Shown here: positions 1 to 9,619 of the stretch, piece after piece
How the letters are laid out: each line of letters begins with the position of its first letter
How positions within the stretch are numbered: position 1 is the first letter of the stretch
From: Pedobacter cryoconitis
GTDB lineage: Bacteria; Bacteroidota; Bacteroidia; Sphingobacteriales; Sphingobacteriaceae
Direction of reading: 5' to 3'
Assembly: GCA_019352875.1 (NCBI GenBank)
Contig: JAAAFW010000015.1
Span: 614,465-678,464, forward strand
DNA: 64,000 nucleotides
The notes under the pieces: generated by a model
What the model was told of the DNA's origin: nothing
The model's database searches: none
What the model saw: the letters and a program-made list of their open reading frames with translations, nothing else
Program-made: the position numbers and the translations under genes

Positions 1-120
1 GCTGCTCACGAAGCGTTTTTGTTTTCCACCTAAAGTAAGTACGCCCGCAATAAAGATGACGAGTCCTATAAAGATGAAAATTCCTACTATAATTGATCTC
101 TTATTTTCTGTAGCGCTCAT
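1..120 (-). CDS. mlaD: MlaD/MCE-family lipid-transport protein, N-terminal part only
   Basis: Only the first 40 codons lie in the window; the gene runs off the left edge. The ATG (118-120) directly abuts the TAA of the upstream ATPase gene (121-123), so the two are probably translationally coupled. The visible protein starts with a short basic stretch, a single hydrophobic anchor (about residues 9-28, IIVGIFIFIGLVIF) and then LTLGGKQKRF, which is how MCE-domain substrate-binding proteins of the Mla/Mce transporters begin. The assignment rests mainly on the mlaE-mlaF-mlaD gene order. The MCE domain itself is outside the window. Confidence 0.8.
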   Translation of the reverse strand, partial: MSATENKRSIIVGIFIFIGLVIFIAGVLTLGGKQKRFVSS

Positions 121-888
121 TTATTTTGTGAAATTATAATTATAAAAAGATTGTACCCTTTCGTCCGGACTTGCAAATACGTCATCGAACGTTCCCTGTA
201 TTGCAAACTGTCCATCAAGCAACATAGCAATTCTGTCGCCAGTTTGCTTGGCACAGGTTAAATCGTGGGTAATGATAATAGATGTGGTGTTATATTTTTC
301 CTGAACTTCATTAATCAGGTTGTTAATTTCGATACACGTAATAGGATCCAGCCCTGCTGTCGGCTCGTCATAAAGCATGATTTCAGGTTTTAGAATTAGT
401 GTTCTGGCGATACCGATACGTTTACGCTGGCCGCCTGAGAGTTCAGAAGGCATCTGTTCAATAGTCTGAGATAAACCCACTGCTTCCAAAACCCGTTCCA
501 CCTGGACATTGATTTCCTTGCGCCTTAAGTTTCTGGAGTTACGGACAAGCGGGAATTCAAGGTTCTTCCGGACAGTCATACTGTCATATAATGCACTATT
601 TTGAAAAGAGAAACCAACTTTAAGACGCAGCTCCATTAAATCTTTTGAATTAAGAGTTTCCACTTCTCTTCCTAATACATTTACTTCTCCAGCATCCGGA
701 TAAAGCAGACCTGAGATGATTTTAATTAATACTGATTTTCCAGTGCCTGAACGGCCCAATACAACCAGATTTTCACCCTGATAAACTTCCAGGTCTACGC
801 CACGGAGAACGTGAAGCTCTCCGAATGATTTTTTAAGGTCTTTAATTGCAATGACCGCATTATTTCTGTCTATAGCTTTCTGTTGCAT
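121..888 (-). CDS. mlaF: MlaF-like ABC transporter ATPase
   Basis: ATPase of an Mla-type phospholipid/retrograde lipid ABC transporter working with the MlaE-like permease upstream and the MCE protein downstream. Counted from the ATG at 888 (255 aa), the Walker A motif GRSGTGKS is at residues 45-52. The signature LSGGQRKRIGIARTL, Walker B IMLYDEP with the D-loop AGLDP, and the switch His in IIITHDL all follow, so the enzyme should be active. An in-frame TTG at 895-897 could extend the protein by three residues; the ATG is preferred. The gap to the mlaE stop is about a dozen bases. The operon reads mlaE-mlaF-mlaD on the minus strand. Confidence 0.92.
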   Translation of the reverse strand: MQQKAIDRNNAVIAIKDLKKSFGELHVLRGVDLEVYQGENLVVLGRSGTGKSVLIKIISGLLYPDAGEVNVLGREVETLNSKDLMELRLKVGFSFQNSALYDSMTVRKNLEFPLVRNSRNLRRKEINVQVERVLEAVGLSQTIEQMPSELSGGQRKRIGIARTLILKPEIMLYDEPTAGLDPITCIEINNLINEVQEKYNTTSIIITHDLTCAKQTGDRIAMLLDGQFAIQGTFDDVFASPDERVQSFYNYNFTK

Positions 889-900
889 ATTTGTCAAGGA

Positions 901-1707
901 TTAACGGAAAGCATTTACAATCTGTACAATAATAATTTCTTCCACAAAAATAAGGAACATGGCCGCAACAACTGCAGAGTTGGCTGCCCGTCCAACACCT
1001 TCAGTACCTTTGGAAGAATTGTATCCATGATAACAACCAACGGCTCCAATGGTGAACCCGAAAACCGTAGATTTAAAAGTTGTCGAGAAAATATCCAGAA
1101 AGCTTAAAGAATCGAATACCTGAGAGAAAAACATTGCGAAACTAGTCTGCTCATTACTGTGTACGCTTAAGAATGCACCGAATAAAGCTACGAAAGCCGT
1201 GTACATCACAAGTACAGGGATCATAAAGGTAGTGGCAATTATTCTACTGACTACTAAATATTTAAAAGGATTGGTTGCAGACACTTCCATCGCATCGATC
1301 TGCTCAGTTACTTTCATAGAGCCTAACTCTGCACCCATATTGGATCCAACCTTTCCTGCAGCAATTAATGCAGTAACCAGTGGAGCCAGGGCACGTACGA
1401 TAGCTATTGAAATAAGGGAGGGCAACCAGGACGTCGCACCAAAATTTGCCAGCGAAGGCCGGCTTTGATTTGTAAATACGATACCTGTAATAAATCCTGT
1501 AAGTGATATCAGAGGCAGAGATTTATAACCTACCTCATAACACTGATGAATGATTTCTTTAAATTCGTAAGGCGGTACAAAAACTTCTCTGAAGAAGCGA
1601 AGGATGAACTGGTATGCATGGTAAATACTGTAGAACATACTATCCAGTCTTTTGGAGACTACGTATTTTGGCTTGGGACTTTCCGGATTATCTATGTTAG
1701 GATCCAT
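901..1707 (-). CDS. mlaE: MlaE-like ABC transporter permease
   Basis: Integral membrane permease (268 aa from the ATG at 1707) of an Mla-type lipid transporter. The family hallmark is in the middle of the protein: RALAPLVTALIAAGKVGSN, then AELGSMKVTEQIDAMEVSA, the conserved cytoplasmic coupling segment of the MlaE/DUF140 family. Several hydrophobic segments flank it. A TTG at 1725 would add six residues, but the ATG fits better. It is the first gene of the minus-strand operon. The roughly 290 bp upstream, shared with the divergent SGNH hydrolase, carries no other gene and must hold both promoters. Function in outer-membrane lipid homeostasis is inferred from the family. Confidence 0.92.
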   Translation of the reverse strand: MDPNIDNPESPKPKYVVSKRLDSMFYSIYHAYQFILRFFREVFVPPYEFKEIIHQCYEVGYKSLPLISLTGFITGIVFTNQSRPSLANFGATSWLPSLISIAIVRALAPLVTALIAAGKVGSNMGAELGSMKVTEQIDAMEVSATNPFKYLVVSRIIATTFMIPVLVMYTAFVALFGAFLSVHSNEQTSFAMFFSQVFDSLSFLDIFSTTFKSTVFGFTIGAVGCYHGYNSSKGTEGVGRAANSAVVAAMFLIFVEEIIIVQIVNAFR

Positions 1708-1997
1708 TCTTAAAATTTGATGCAAAAAGATGATGCTTCATCCTGCAAACCAGCAGGGATATGAAAGCAAACAATCAGAATTGCATTATTGTTTGTGCTG
1801 ACTTTAGCTACATTTTGGTCAAATGTAAGATATCAGCTATTATTCCTGAATAGCTTACATTAAAATGACAAAATAATGATGTGCATTGATAATAACACTG
1901 TTTCCAGACATAAAAATATTCAATTTATGCAATATTGTTTCATTTACAATGCCATAAAGCTTAGTTTTACCATATTGATACCCTAAATATATATGTA

Positions 1998-2669
1998 ATG
2001 AATAGAATTTTTAAGTCCGCTCTGTTCGGTTTATCTCTCTTAGTTTTTTCAAATACCACATTAAAAGCCCAGGAGCATCCCCCTTTCTGGCAGGACATTC
2101 AGGCAATTAAACAATATGACCGTATCTATGAACCACCTAAAAACCCTATTTTATTTGTAGGCAGTTCTTCCATTCGCCTATGGGTAGATTTTACAAAAAC
2201 ATTTAAAGATTATACGGTGCTTAACCGGGGGATAGGCGGAGCAGTTACTGCTGACATAGACCGCTATCTGGAAGATATTGTATTTCCATATCAGCCCAAA
2301 CAAATCGTGCTTTACGTCGGGGAAAACGATTTACTGGAAGCCGGTGATGCTGAGCAGGTATTTAAATCTATAAAAAAACTTTATACAGATATCAGGGACC
2401 GTTTGCCAGAAGTTCCGATAATTTATCTCGCTATTAAAGGTAGTCCTTCCAGAGCTAAAGAATTTAATAAGGCTAAAGAAGCTAACAGGTGGATTAAGAA
2501 TTATCTAAGAGATAAAAAGAACACAATTTTTGTAGATGTTTTTATGCCAATGCTAGATAAAAATGGCGAGATGAACCCATCAATTTTCAAAGCAGATCAG
2601 CTCCATATGAATGCCTCCGGATATGCAATCTGGAACAAATTATTGTTCCCACATCTGCTTAAAGATTAA
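1998..2669 (+). CDS. Secreted SGNH/GDSL-type hydrolase
   Basis: Predicted periplasmic esterase/lipase-like enzyme (223 aa). A signal peptide covers about residues 1-25 (ends KAQ). Block I is FVGSSSIRLW with the likely nucleophile Ser57. Block III is YVGENDL, the GxND oxyanion motif, and the C-terminal catalytic pair sits in DQLHMNASGY (Asp200, His203). Family members act on acyl or acetyl esters of sugars, lipids or platelet-activating-factor-like substrates; the substrate here cannot be read from sequence. The tricorn-like protease gene starts 35 bp downstream on the same strand, with no terminator between them, so they may be co-transcribed. Confidence 0.85.
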   Translation: MNRIFKSALFGLSLLVFSNTTLKAQEHPPFWQDIQAIKQYDRIYEPPKNPILFVGSSSIRLWVDFTKTFKDYTVLNRGIGGAVTADIDRYLEDIVFPYQPKQIVLYVGENDLLEAGDAEQVFKSIKKLYTDIRDRLPEVPIIYLAIKGSPSRAKEFNKAKEANRWIKNYLRDKKNTIFVDVFMPMLDKNGEMNPSIFKADQLHMNASGYAIWNKLLFPHLLKD

Positions 2670-2704
2670 AAAATTCCTAAACTATAAAAAAACAGAATCA
2701 TCAA

Positions 2705-5700
2705 ATGAAGAAAACAGTACTCTTAGGTATTTTTCTGGCATTGGCAGGTTTGTCCACACAGGCACAGCAGCCAGCCAGATGGATACAACAACCCGCAGTC
2801 TCTCCCGATGGAAAGTGGATTGCATTCAGTTATAAAGGCAATTTATTTAAAGTTCCCTTCACCGGTGGGCAGGCTTTACCGTTAACGATAGCCTCTGCAT
2901 ACAGCGGTTATCCGGTATGGAGTCATGACAGTCAGAAAATAGCATTTGCGTCAGATCGGTACGGGAACTTTGACGTCTATATTATGAGTGCGGCAGGCGG
3001 GTCGTCCACCAGGCTTACTTATAATTCCAGTAAAGACATTCCTTATGACTTTTCAGGAAATAATGAGTCGGTCATTTTCGGAACCGACCGTTATGATACC
3101 TATACCTCTGCACGTTTCCCGAACAATGCAATGTTCATGAAACTATATGAAGTTCCGGCTCAGGGTGGAAGCAGCAGAATGATCAGCAGTGCAGGAATGG
3201 AATTTGCCCATTACAATCCACAGGGTGATCAGGTGATTTTCCAGGACAGAAAAGGTTATGAAGATCCCTGGAGAAAGCATCATACCTCAGCTGTGACACG
3301 TGATATCTGGACTTACCAGATTAATAGCGGTACTTATACAAAAGTATCAGATTTTAAAGGGGAAGACCGTGAGCCTGTATGGGGCGAGAACGGTGTGTTT
3401 TACTACCTGAGCGAGCGTAATGGGAATCAAAACCTCTTCCGCTCGTCGCTGAAAAACCCGGCAGAAGTTACGCAGCTGACTAAATTTGGGCAGAATCCTG
3501 TTCGAAACTTATCCAGATCTGCTAACGGTTCATTAGTATTTACTTACAATGGTGATGTTTATACCTTAAAAGAGGGGGCAGAGCCGGTTAAGGTAGATAT
3601 TAACTTGCAGGCAGATTTTTCTGCAGACCAGATTGCAACCTTGCCTGTAAAAGGCCAGGCTTCCGAAATGGCTGTTTCTAAGGATGGGAAGCAAGTCGCA
3701 TTTGTTTACAGAGGTGATATTTTTGTGAGCTCAGCAGACGGTTCCACTACCAAAAGGATTACAAATACGCCATATCAGGAAAGAATGGTTGATTTTAGCC
3801 CCGATGGTCGTAAGTTGTTGTTTTCCGCGGAGCATGAAGGTTCCTGGGATATTGACGAAGTAAGTATTGTGAACCCTTCTGAGCCCTATTTTTACGTGGC
3901 TACTGTTCTGGATGTGAAGTCCGTCATTGCCGGGCCTAATGATGAGTTCCAGGGCGTCTATTCGCCTGATGGTAAAAAAATAGCTTATCTGGAAGAAAGA
4001 AATGTTCTTAAGTCCTTTGATATCGCTGCAAAGACAACGCGTACCCTGTTGCCGCAAGGACTAAATTATTCTTACGCAGATGGTGACCAGTATTTTACCT
4101 GGTCTCCGGATAGCCAGTTCCTTTTGGCGCAATCGACAGAAGGTGGCGGTTGGTTTCAGAATGAAGTGGTGCTGATTAAAGACGATGGCTCCGGAAAACG
4201 TGTAAATCTGACAGAAAGTGGCTTTAGTGATCAGATTCCTCAATGGGGACTGGATGGAAAGATGATGTACTGGATCACAGATAAAGATGGTATGAAGAAC
4301 CTGAGCAGGGGTAGTCAGTCGGATATTTATGCGATGTTTTTTGATCAGGCTGCCTGGGACAGATTTCAGCTGAGTAAAGAAGATTTTGATCTTAAAAAGG
4401 AAGCTGAGAAAAAAGATACAGCAGGTAAACAGATCGTGTTGACGGCTAAGCAGAAAAAAGAAGCTGCTAGGACGGATAAACCAGTTAACTACGATCTGAG
4501 AAATCTGGATAATCGTACTAAACGCTTAACGAATGCTTCAACGACAATAACCGGTCTGAAGCTTTCTAAAGATGGCGAGAAGCTGTATTATATGGCACGT
4601 TATGAAAAAGGTTTTGATCTTTGGGTAACGCAGACAAGGACCAATGAAAGTAAGGTTCTGGCTAAACTGGATGCACCTTATGCAAGTCTTGATATTAGTG
4701 ATGACGGTAAATCTTTATTCGTGCTTGCCAACGGTAATATCAGTAAAATAAATGCAGAAGACGGTAAAGTTAACGTGGTGAAGATTAACTCACAGATGGA
4801 ACTGAATGCTGCTGCTGAACGGGCTTATATCCTTGAGCATGCCTGGAAGCAGGTGAAAAAGAAGTTCTATGATCCGAAATTACATGGTGTCGACTGGGAT
4901 TATTATTATAATAATTATAAGCAATTTCTACCGTATATTAATAATGAATACGATTTTCAGGTTCTGTTAAGCGAATTCCTCGGCGAATTAAATGCCTCAC
5001 ATACAGGTGGACGCTACAGTCCTTCGTTTCCAAACGGCGATGAAACTGCAGCTTTAGGTCTGATCTATGATCTGGGCCGTAAAGGGGACGGATTGCTGGT
5101 GAAGGAAATTATTCCGGGAGGTCCTTTTGACAGGGCTGGTTCGCAGATGAAGAAAGATATGCTCATCGAGAAAATTGATGGCGTACGGATCGATCAGAAA
5201 AGTGACTGGGCGAAACTACTGAATCAAAAAGCCGGTCAGCTGACAAGAATTACTTTCCGCCCGTTAAAAGGTGGAAACCAGCTGGAAGAAAGTGTCAAGC
5301 CGATCAAACCGTCGGTAGAAACCAGTGTTCTGCTTTACAAGAAGTGGGTAAAGCTGATGGAGCACCTGACTGACAGCCTTTCTGGTGGTAAGGTCGGATA
5401 TGTACATGTGAGAAGCATGGACGATCCGAGTTTTAGGGTAACTTTTGACAAAGTACTTGGTAAAAACAAAGATAAAGGCGCATTAATCGTCGATTCCCGC
5501 TTTAATGGAGGAGGTTGGTTGCATGATGATCTGGTTACCTTCCTGGGTGGTAAGCAATATTTCACGTTACGTCCTCAGGGACATATCACAACAGGTGGCG
5601 AGCCATTAAACAAATGGTCAAAACCAAGTTGTGTCCTGATGAGCGAAGGTAATTATTCTGATGCGTTCATGTTCCCTTACGCTTATAAAGCACTGGGGAT

Positions 5701-5953
5701 GGGGAAACTCATCGGCATGCCGGTAGCAGGTACAGGAACAGCTGTATGGTGGGAAACTCAGATCAATGACCGTTTAGTTTTCGGAATTCCGATGATCGGT
5801 ACTTATGGTCCGAATGAGACACATGCTACAGAGAACCATCAGCTGGAACCAGATGTACTTATCGCCAATGAATATGAGAAAGTACTGGCAGGGCAAGACC
5901 AGCAACTTGAAGCGGCTGTTAAGGAGATGCTAAAGACTATTCCTAAGTCTTAA
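2705..5953 (+). CDS. Tricorn-like S41 protease with beta-propeller and PDZ domain
   Basis: A 1082-residue secreted protease with signal peptide MKKTVLLGIFLALAGLSTQA. Residues about 25-640 hold WD40/TolB-like propeller repeats (many SPDGKxIAF, WSHDSQKIAF and SPDGRKLLF units). The tricorn C1 region follows, then a PDZ domain (about 780-860) and the C-terminal S41 catalytic domain. Catalytic residues match the tricorn pattern: Ser765-His766 in NASHTGGRY and Ser985-Asp986 in GNYSDA, with a Glu in the NETHATENH stretch near the end. Tricorn proteases trim peptides made by other proteases; in Bacteroidota they are periplasmic. It ends just before a strong bidirectional terminator. Confidence 0.93.
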   Translation: MKKTVLLGIFLALAGLSTQAQQPARWIQQPAVSPDGKWIAFSYKGNLFKVPFTGGQALPLTIASAYSGYPVWSHDSQKIAFASDRYGNFDVYIMSAAGGSSTRLTYNSSKDIPYDFSGNNESVIFGTDRYDTYTSARFPNNAMFMKLYEVPAQGGSSRMISSAGMEFAHYNPQGDQVIFQDRKGYEDPWRKHHTSAVTRDIWTYQINSGTYTKVSDFKGEDREPVWGENGVFYYLSERNGNQNLFRSSLKNPAEVTQLTKFGQNPVRNLSRSANGSLVFTYNGDVYTLKEGAEPVKVDINLQADFSADQIATLPVKGQASEMAVSKDGKQVAFVYRGDIFVSSADGSTTKRITNTPYQERMVDFSPDGRKLLFSAEHEGSWDIDEVSIVNPSEPYFYVATVLDVKSVIAGPNDEFQGVYSPDGKKIAYLEERNVLKSFDIAAKTTRTLLPQGLNYSYADGDQYFTWSPDSQFLLAQSTEGGGWFQNEVVLIKDDGSGKRVNLTESGFSDQIPQWGLDGKMMYWITDKDGMKNLSRGSQSDIYAMFFDQAAWDRFQLSKEDFDLKKEAEKKDTAGKQIVLTAKQKKEAARTDKPVNYDLRNLDNRTKRLTNASTTITGLKLSKDGEKLYYMARYEKGFDLWVTQTRTNESKVLAKLDAPYASLDISDDGKSLFVLANGNISKINAEDGKVNVVKINSQMELNAAAERAYILEHAWKQVKKKFYDPKLHGVDWDYYYNNYKQFLPYINNEYDFQVLLSEFLGELNASHTGGRYSPSFPNGDETAALGLIYDLGRKGDGLLVKEIIPGGPFDRAGSQMKKDMLIEKIDGVRIDQKSDWAKLLNQKAGQLTRITFRPLKGGNQLEESVKPIKPSVETSVLLYKKWVKLMEHLTDSLSGGKVGYVHVRSMDDPSFRVTFDKVLGKNKDKGALIVDSRFNGGGWLHDDLVTFLGGKQYFTLRPQGHITTGGEPLNKWSKPSCVLMSEGNYSDAFMFPYAYKALGMGKLIGMPVAGTGTAVWWETQINDRLVFGIPMIGTYGPNETHATENHQLEPDVLIANEYEKVLAGQDQQLEAAVKEMLKTIPKS

Positions 5954-5973
5954 TCCTTAAACACAGTCTTTAT

Positions 5974-6012
5974 AAAAAAAGCGGAAGTCCAATTTGGACT
6001 TCCGCTTTTTTT
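5974..6012. terminator. Bidirectional intrinsic terminator
   Basis: Near-perfect hairpin: arms GCGGAAGTCCAA (5981-5992) and TTGGACTTCCGC (5994-6005), flanked by seven A on the left and seven T on the right. It therefore works in both directions. It lies between the convergent tricorn-like protease gene and the DUF2723 gene and should stop both. Confidence 0.9.
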
Positions 6013-6025
6013 ATGCAATCATTTG

Positions 6026-9000
6026 CTATACCTTAATTCCAAACCGGTCTGCAGCTTTCATAAACTGCTGACGGAGTTCGGTACTCAGTTTATCCCGCTT
6101 ATAACCCTTGCTGATATCTTCGAGTCCGTTTAATATGCCAAGTCCAAACCGGATTTCCTGTAAATATCTGCGTTGAAAATCAGGAGGCAGGGTATAGACA
6201 TAGTTGAATTCCTGTTCAAGGAACCCAGCTGTTTGCCTGACTAGTGTTTCCGCTTCCTTATTTCTGTTTAAAGCGTATAGATTTTGCACCGTGTACATCC
6301 GGTAAATTGTGTCACTAACATTGTAATTGCGCAGCGGTAACTGATCTAAACCTTTATTTAAGATTAGGCCTGCTTCTTTACCTTTACCTTCCTTTATGAG
6401 GTTTGCAGTAAGCGTATTATTGAGCTCCCAGGTTGAATTAAGAATTCTTCTGGACTCAGGATCCAGATATGTCGATTTTTTAAAACCTGCAAAGTCCAGC
6501 TTTTCAATCATATTTTTATAGAGAACAGCAGTATTTGTTCTTTCTCTTTTATCCGGCAATTCCTCTTTCTGATGCGCAATAGGCAGAAGCCGGTAGGCAT
6601 AGCCTTCCAGATAAAGATAATCATCCATACCAGCATAGGAGTCCTCAGATACCGAAGTCGCAAAATATATTGGTCTTTTCCAGTTGTTCTGAACCAGAAT
6701 ATCAAAAAGGGCGAGGTCACCTTTACCGGCATAGTTTTTTTTGAAAGTCCATTCCATTGAAGACGCGGCTTTGTGTATTTCATCTGCCGGTAAGGTTCCT
6801 GTTTGAACAAGCGCATTGGCATCTATTGTCATTTTCAGCTTTCTGGCTGGCAGAAAATTCATAAATGTACCGTCAGCCATTTCCACCTGATCACTCTTAT
6901 CTTCCGAGGTCATTACAGCTAACAGATCCTTTAGTTCCACACTGTCTTTGATCCCATAATCTACATAAGGCAGATAGTCCCGCACACCGTCAACGTACTG
7001 TTCCTCCTTCATTTGCATAGGAATCGCAGGGCTTTCGTTTAATGGTTTCCTTAATTGGTTAATAAAAGACGGATCTTGTAAGAACTGTAAAGAGATAACT
7101 CTGATATCAGTTCGGATACCCTCAACTTCCTGTGCGTACCATAATGGATAGGTGTCATTATCTGCGTTGGTAAACAATATGGCGTCCTTTTCACAGGAAT
7201 TCAGGTAATTTCTGGCCCAGTCCAGTGCGGTAGTTTTAGCAGAACGGTCATGATCATTCCAGTTTTGGGTGGCCATTCTCACCGGGACAGTAAGCATACA
7301 AAATGCCGTAACGATGGTTAAACTCCATTTCGGACTCATCAGTTTAGAGAAATAATCTTGCAGGAAGAACACACCAAAGCCTATAAAGATCGCGAAGGCA
7401 TAAAAAGAGCCTGCATAGGCATAATCACGGTCTCTAACCTGAAACGGATCCTGGTTGAGATACAGAATAATGGCGATGCCGGTGAAAAAGAAAACAGTGG
7501 TTACCAGTATCAGCGTAGATTTGTCCTTTTTGCTCATCCAGAATAATCCGCAAAGTCCTAAAATCAGCGGAATTCCAAAATAGACATTCCGGCCTTCGTT
7601 AGCTTTAATACGATCCGGGAGGTTTTCCTGACTGCCTAAGCGGGGGGCATCAATAAAATCCAGGCCAGACAACCAATTCCCATTTTGAATCTCACCCTGT
7701 CCCTGTATATCATTTTGCCTGCCGGAGAAATTCCATAGAAAATAACGCCAATACATGAATCCTACCTGCCAGGAACTGAAGAATTTAAGATTAGATAACA
7801 TGTCCGGACCTTCGTTTTCACCAAGATCCAGCCAGTCCCTGTAGTATTGAGCATGACCAGGTTTCTGGCTGTAGGTTCGGGGGAAAATTAAGTTCTTATC
7901 GAATTTCTGCTGGTACCGGCTGCCGGAAACTTCATAGCTTGTTTTGCCTTTTCTATAGGTATTTTCTTTAGGGAGATTAGCTATATTTTTTGCATCAAAA
8001 GTTTGTCCGTAGAGCAGTGGGGTAGAGCCATAGCTGTTTCTGGAAAGGTAGTCAAATAAAGAAAAAGGGTTATCCGGATTACTCAGATTTATATTTGTTT
8101 TGGCGTCTGCACGAATAATAATCAGCATATATGAACTGAATCCAAACATTAGAAATACCGTGCTTAACAGGGCTAGATTTAATTTAGGATAGTGTTTTTT
8201 AATACTATATCTGATTCCGGAAAACAATATTAATGTAATAATAATCAGAGATGTTAATGCTCCAGATCCAAAGGGTAACTTTAACTGATTTACAAAGAAC
8301 AGATCCGTGTAGGCAGCAAAACTAACCGTATATTGGATCAGGATAAATTGTACTAAACCAACAATTGTACAACCTGCCAGGAATGCTTTGAGCAAACCTT
8401 TGAAAGTAGTTTTTGAATAATGATGAAAGTACCAGGCCAGTGTGACTGCTGGAATGATGAGCAGACTGAGCAGGTGTATACCTATCGAGAGTCCGATTAT
8501 AAATGCTATGAATAAAAGCCAGCGGTTATCTGCTGTACTTTCCCAGCGGAATACCGCCCAAAAGGTGATAGCTGTAAATAAAGATGACAGCGCATAGACT
8601 TCCGATTCCACTGCTGAGAACCAGAAAGTATCTGAAAATGTGTAGGCTAAGGCGCCGACAGTTCCTGCGGCAAGTATTACCCAGGTATTTGACTGAAGAT
8701 TTTTTCCGGATTTGACTTTAAGAGCCAGTGCGGTAATAGTCCAGAATAAAAACATAATTGTTGCTGCACTGGCGACAGCAGCACTCCAGTTTACCCAGTA
8801 GGCAATCCGCGAGGTTTCTCCCATGGCCAAAAGACTGAACATTTTGCCGATCATCAGAAACAAAGGGGCACCGGGTTGGTGGCCGACCTGTAATTTATTG
8901 GCAGTTGCTATGAATTCCCCACAGTCCCAGAAGCTCACTGTTGGTTCCATAGTCAGCCAGTAAGTGGCCAGGGCAATTAAAAAAACACCCCATCCAAATA

Positions 9001-9226
9001 AGATATTTAGTCGTTTATAGCGAAGTACGACTTTAGGCTGGTTAATTATTTCACTGAAATCCTGTTTGATATGTGATTTAATTTTATTGAGGTCAAACGC
9101 CGCACCTTTATCTGTTTCCAGTGCCGAAAGAATATGGTCATAGATCTCATCTTTTAATTGTTTGGTTAGGCCGAATTCATTCAGACAAGACCTGACCTGT
9201 TCCTGTTGTGAAATACTGACTTTCAT
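6026..9226 (-). CDS. DUF2723 membrane glycosyltransferase (POMT-like) with extra N-terminal domain
   Basis: A 1066-residue membrane protein. Residues about 75-260 match the DUF2723 family: the segment TMEPTVSFWDCGEFIA followed by KLQVGHQPGAPLFL is the hallmark (usually GHPPGAPL), with many transmembrane helices to about residue 620. This family is related to GT-C protein O-mannosyltransferases. The C-terminal ~400 residues are soluble and end in a helical repeat-like region. Residues 1-70 are a soluble helical segment not seen in most DUF2723 proteins. It resembles the HAAS-type domains encoded next to PadR regulators. The start codon overlaps the padR-like stop by four bases (ATGA), indicating translational coupling. 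An active-site role for the Asp/Glu of WDCGE is inferred. Confidence 0.85.
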   Translation of the reverse strand: MKVSISQQEQVRSCLNEFGLTKQLKDEIYDHILSALETDKGAAFDLNKIKSHIKQDFSEIINQPKVVLRYKRLNILFGWGVFLIALATYWLTMEPTVSFWDCGEFIATANKLQVGHQPGAPLFLMIGKMFSLLAMGETSRIAYWVNWSAAVASAATIMFLFWTITALALKVKSGKNLQSNTWVILAAGTVGALAYTFSDTFWFSAVESEVYALSSLFTAITFWAVFRWESTADNRWLLFIAFIIGLSIGIHLLSLLIIPAVTLAWYFHHYSKTTFKGLLKAFLAGCTIVGLVQFILIQYTVSFAAYTDLFFVNQLKLPFGSGALTSLIIITLILFSGIRYSIKKHYPKLNLALLSTVFLMFGFSSYMLIIIRADAKTNINLSNPDNPFSLFDYLSRNSYGSTPLLYGQTFDAKNIANLPKENTYRKGKTSYEVSGSRYQQKFDKNLIFPRTYSQKPGHAQYYRDWLDLGENEGPDMLSNLKFFSSWQVGFMYWRYFLWNFSGRQNDIQGQGEIQNGNWLSGLDFIDAPRLGSQENLPDRIKANEGRNVYFGIPLILGLCGLFWMSKKDKSTLILVTTVFFFTGIAIILYLNQDPFQVRDRDYAYAGSFYAFAIFIGFGVFFLQDYFSKLMSPKWSLTIVTAFCMLTVPVRMATQNWNDHDRSAKTTALDWARNYLNSCEKDAILFTNADNDTYPLWYAQEVEGIRTDIRVISLQFLQDPSFINQLRKPLNESPAIPMQMKEEQYVDGVRDYLPYVDYGIKDSVELKDLLAVMTSEDKSDQVEMADGTFMNFLPARKLKMTIDANALVQTGTLPADEIHKAASSMEWTFKKNYAGKGDLALFDILVQNNWKRPIYFATSVSEDSYAGMDDYLYLEGYAYRLLPIAHQKEELPDKRERTNTAVLYKNMIEKLDFAGFKKSTYLDPESRRILNSTWELNNTLTANLIKEGKGKEAGLILNKGLDQLPLRNYNVSDTIYRMYTVQNLYALNRNKEAETLVRQTAGFLEQEFNYVYTLPPDFQRRYLQEIRFGLGILNGLEDISKGYKRDKLSTELRQQFMKAADRFGIKV

Positions 9227-9564
9227 GAACGTTCAGGTTTGAGGTTTAACAGAAGCTTTAAATTCTCCATAAAACTGGTTGTTTCCTGAACTTTGATTTC
9301 CAGAGCTTCCAGTCCGGCAGATGTTAACGCATAATATTTTCTGGTCCGGTTTTCTACCTGTTCTGTGCTGGTTTCCAATAAACCTTCCGCTTCCATTTTA
9401 TGAAGCGCAGGATACATAGCACCTTCAGTCAGCTTGATTTCACCACTGGTGATTTCTTTTACCTTTTGAGTGATCTCGTAACCGTACATCCGCTCATTTT
9501 CCTTAAGCAGGTTCAGAATAATAGTCTGAAGACTGCCCTTCAACAAATTATTGGGTATATGCAT
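9223..9564 (-). CDS. PadR-family transcriptional regulator
   Basis: Small winged-helix regulator of 113 aa. It has the typical PadR start (LKGSLQTIILNLLKE), then MYGYEITQKV and the wing/recognition region LTEGAMYPALHKMEAEGLLE, with a short C-terminal dimerisation helix. It is the first gene of a two-gene unit; its stop codon overlaps the start of the DUF2723 gene. PadR proteins usually repress their own operon, so this one probably controls the membrane glycosyltransferase. Its promoter box lies only four bases before the ATG (see the promoter entry), so the message may be leaderless. Confidence 0.9.
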   Translation of the reverse strand: MHIPNNLLKGSLQTIILNLLKENERMYGYEITQKVKEITSGEIKLTEGAMYPALHKMEAEGLLETSTEQVENRTRKYYALTSAGLEALEIKVQETTSFMENLKLLLNLKPERS

Positions 9565-9568
9565 AAAA

Positions 9569-9576
9569 CAAATATA
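9569..9576 (-). promoter_or_regulatory. Putative -7 promoter box of the padR-DUF2723 operon
   Basis: Read on the minus strand this is TATATTTG, a match to the Bacteroidota -7 consensus TAnnTTTG, ending four bases before the PadR ATG. The AT-rich stretch just upstream (9570-9600), with alternating TA steps, is a plausible PadR operator. No good -33 TTTG was seen at the expected spacing, so this is tentative. Confidence 0.4.
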
Positions 9577-9619
9577 TATAATTTACCTATATACATAAGA
9601 AAATTATGCATACTCATTT

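Noticed and set aside
3731..4243. Minus-strand frames inside the tricorn-like protease gene
   Set aside because: They lie wholly within a well-supported gene, have no signal or domain, and follow the codon pattern of the opposite strand.
6508..7546. Short frames on both strands inside the DUF2723 gene
   Set aside because: Shadow frames of a continuous 1066-codon gene; amino-acid composition is not protein-like.
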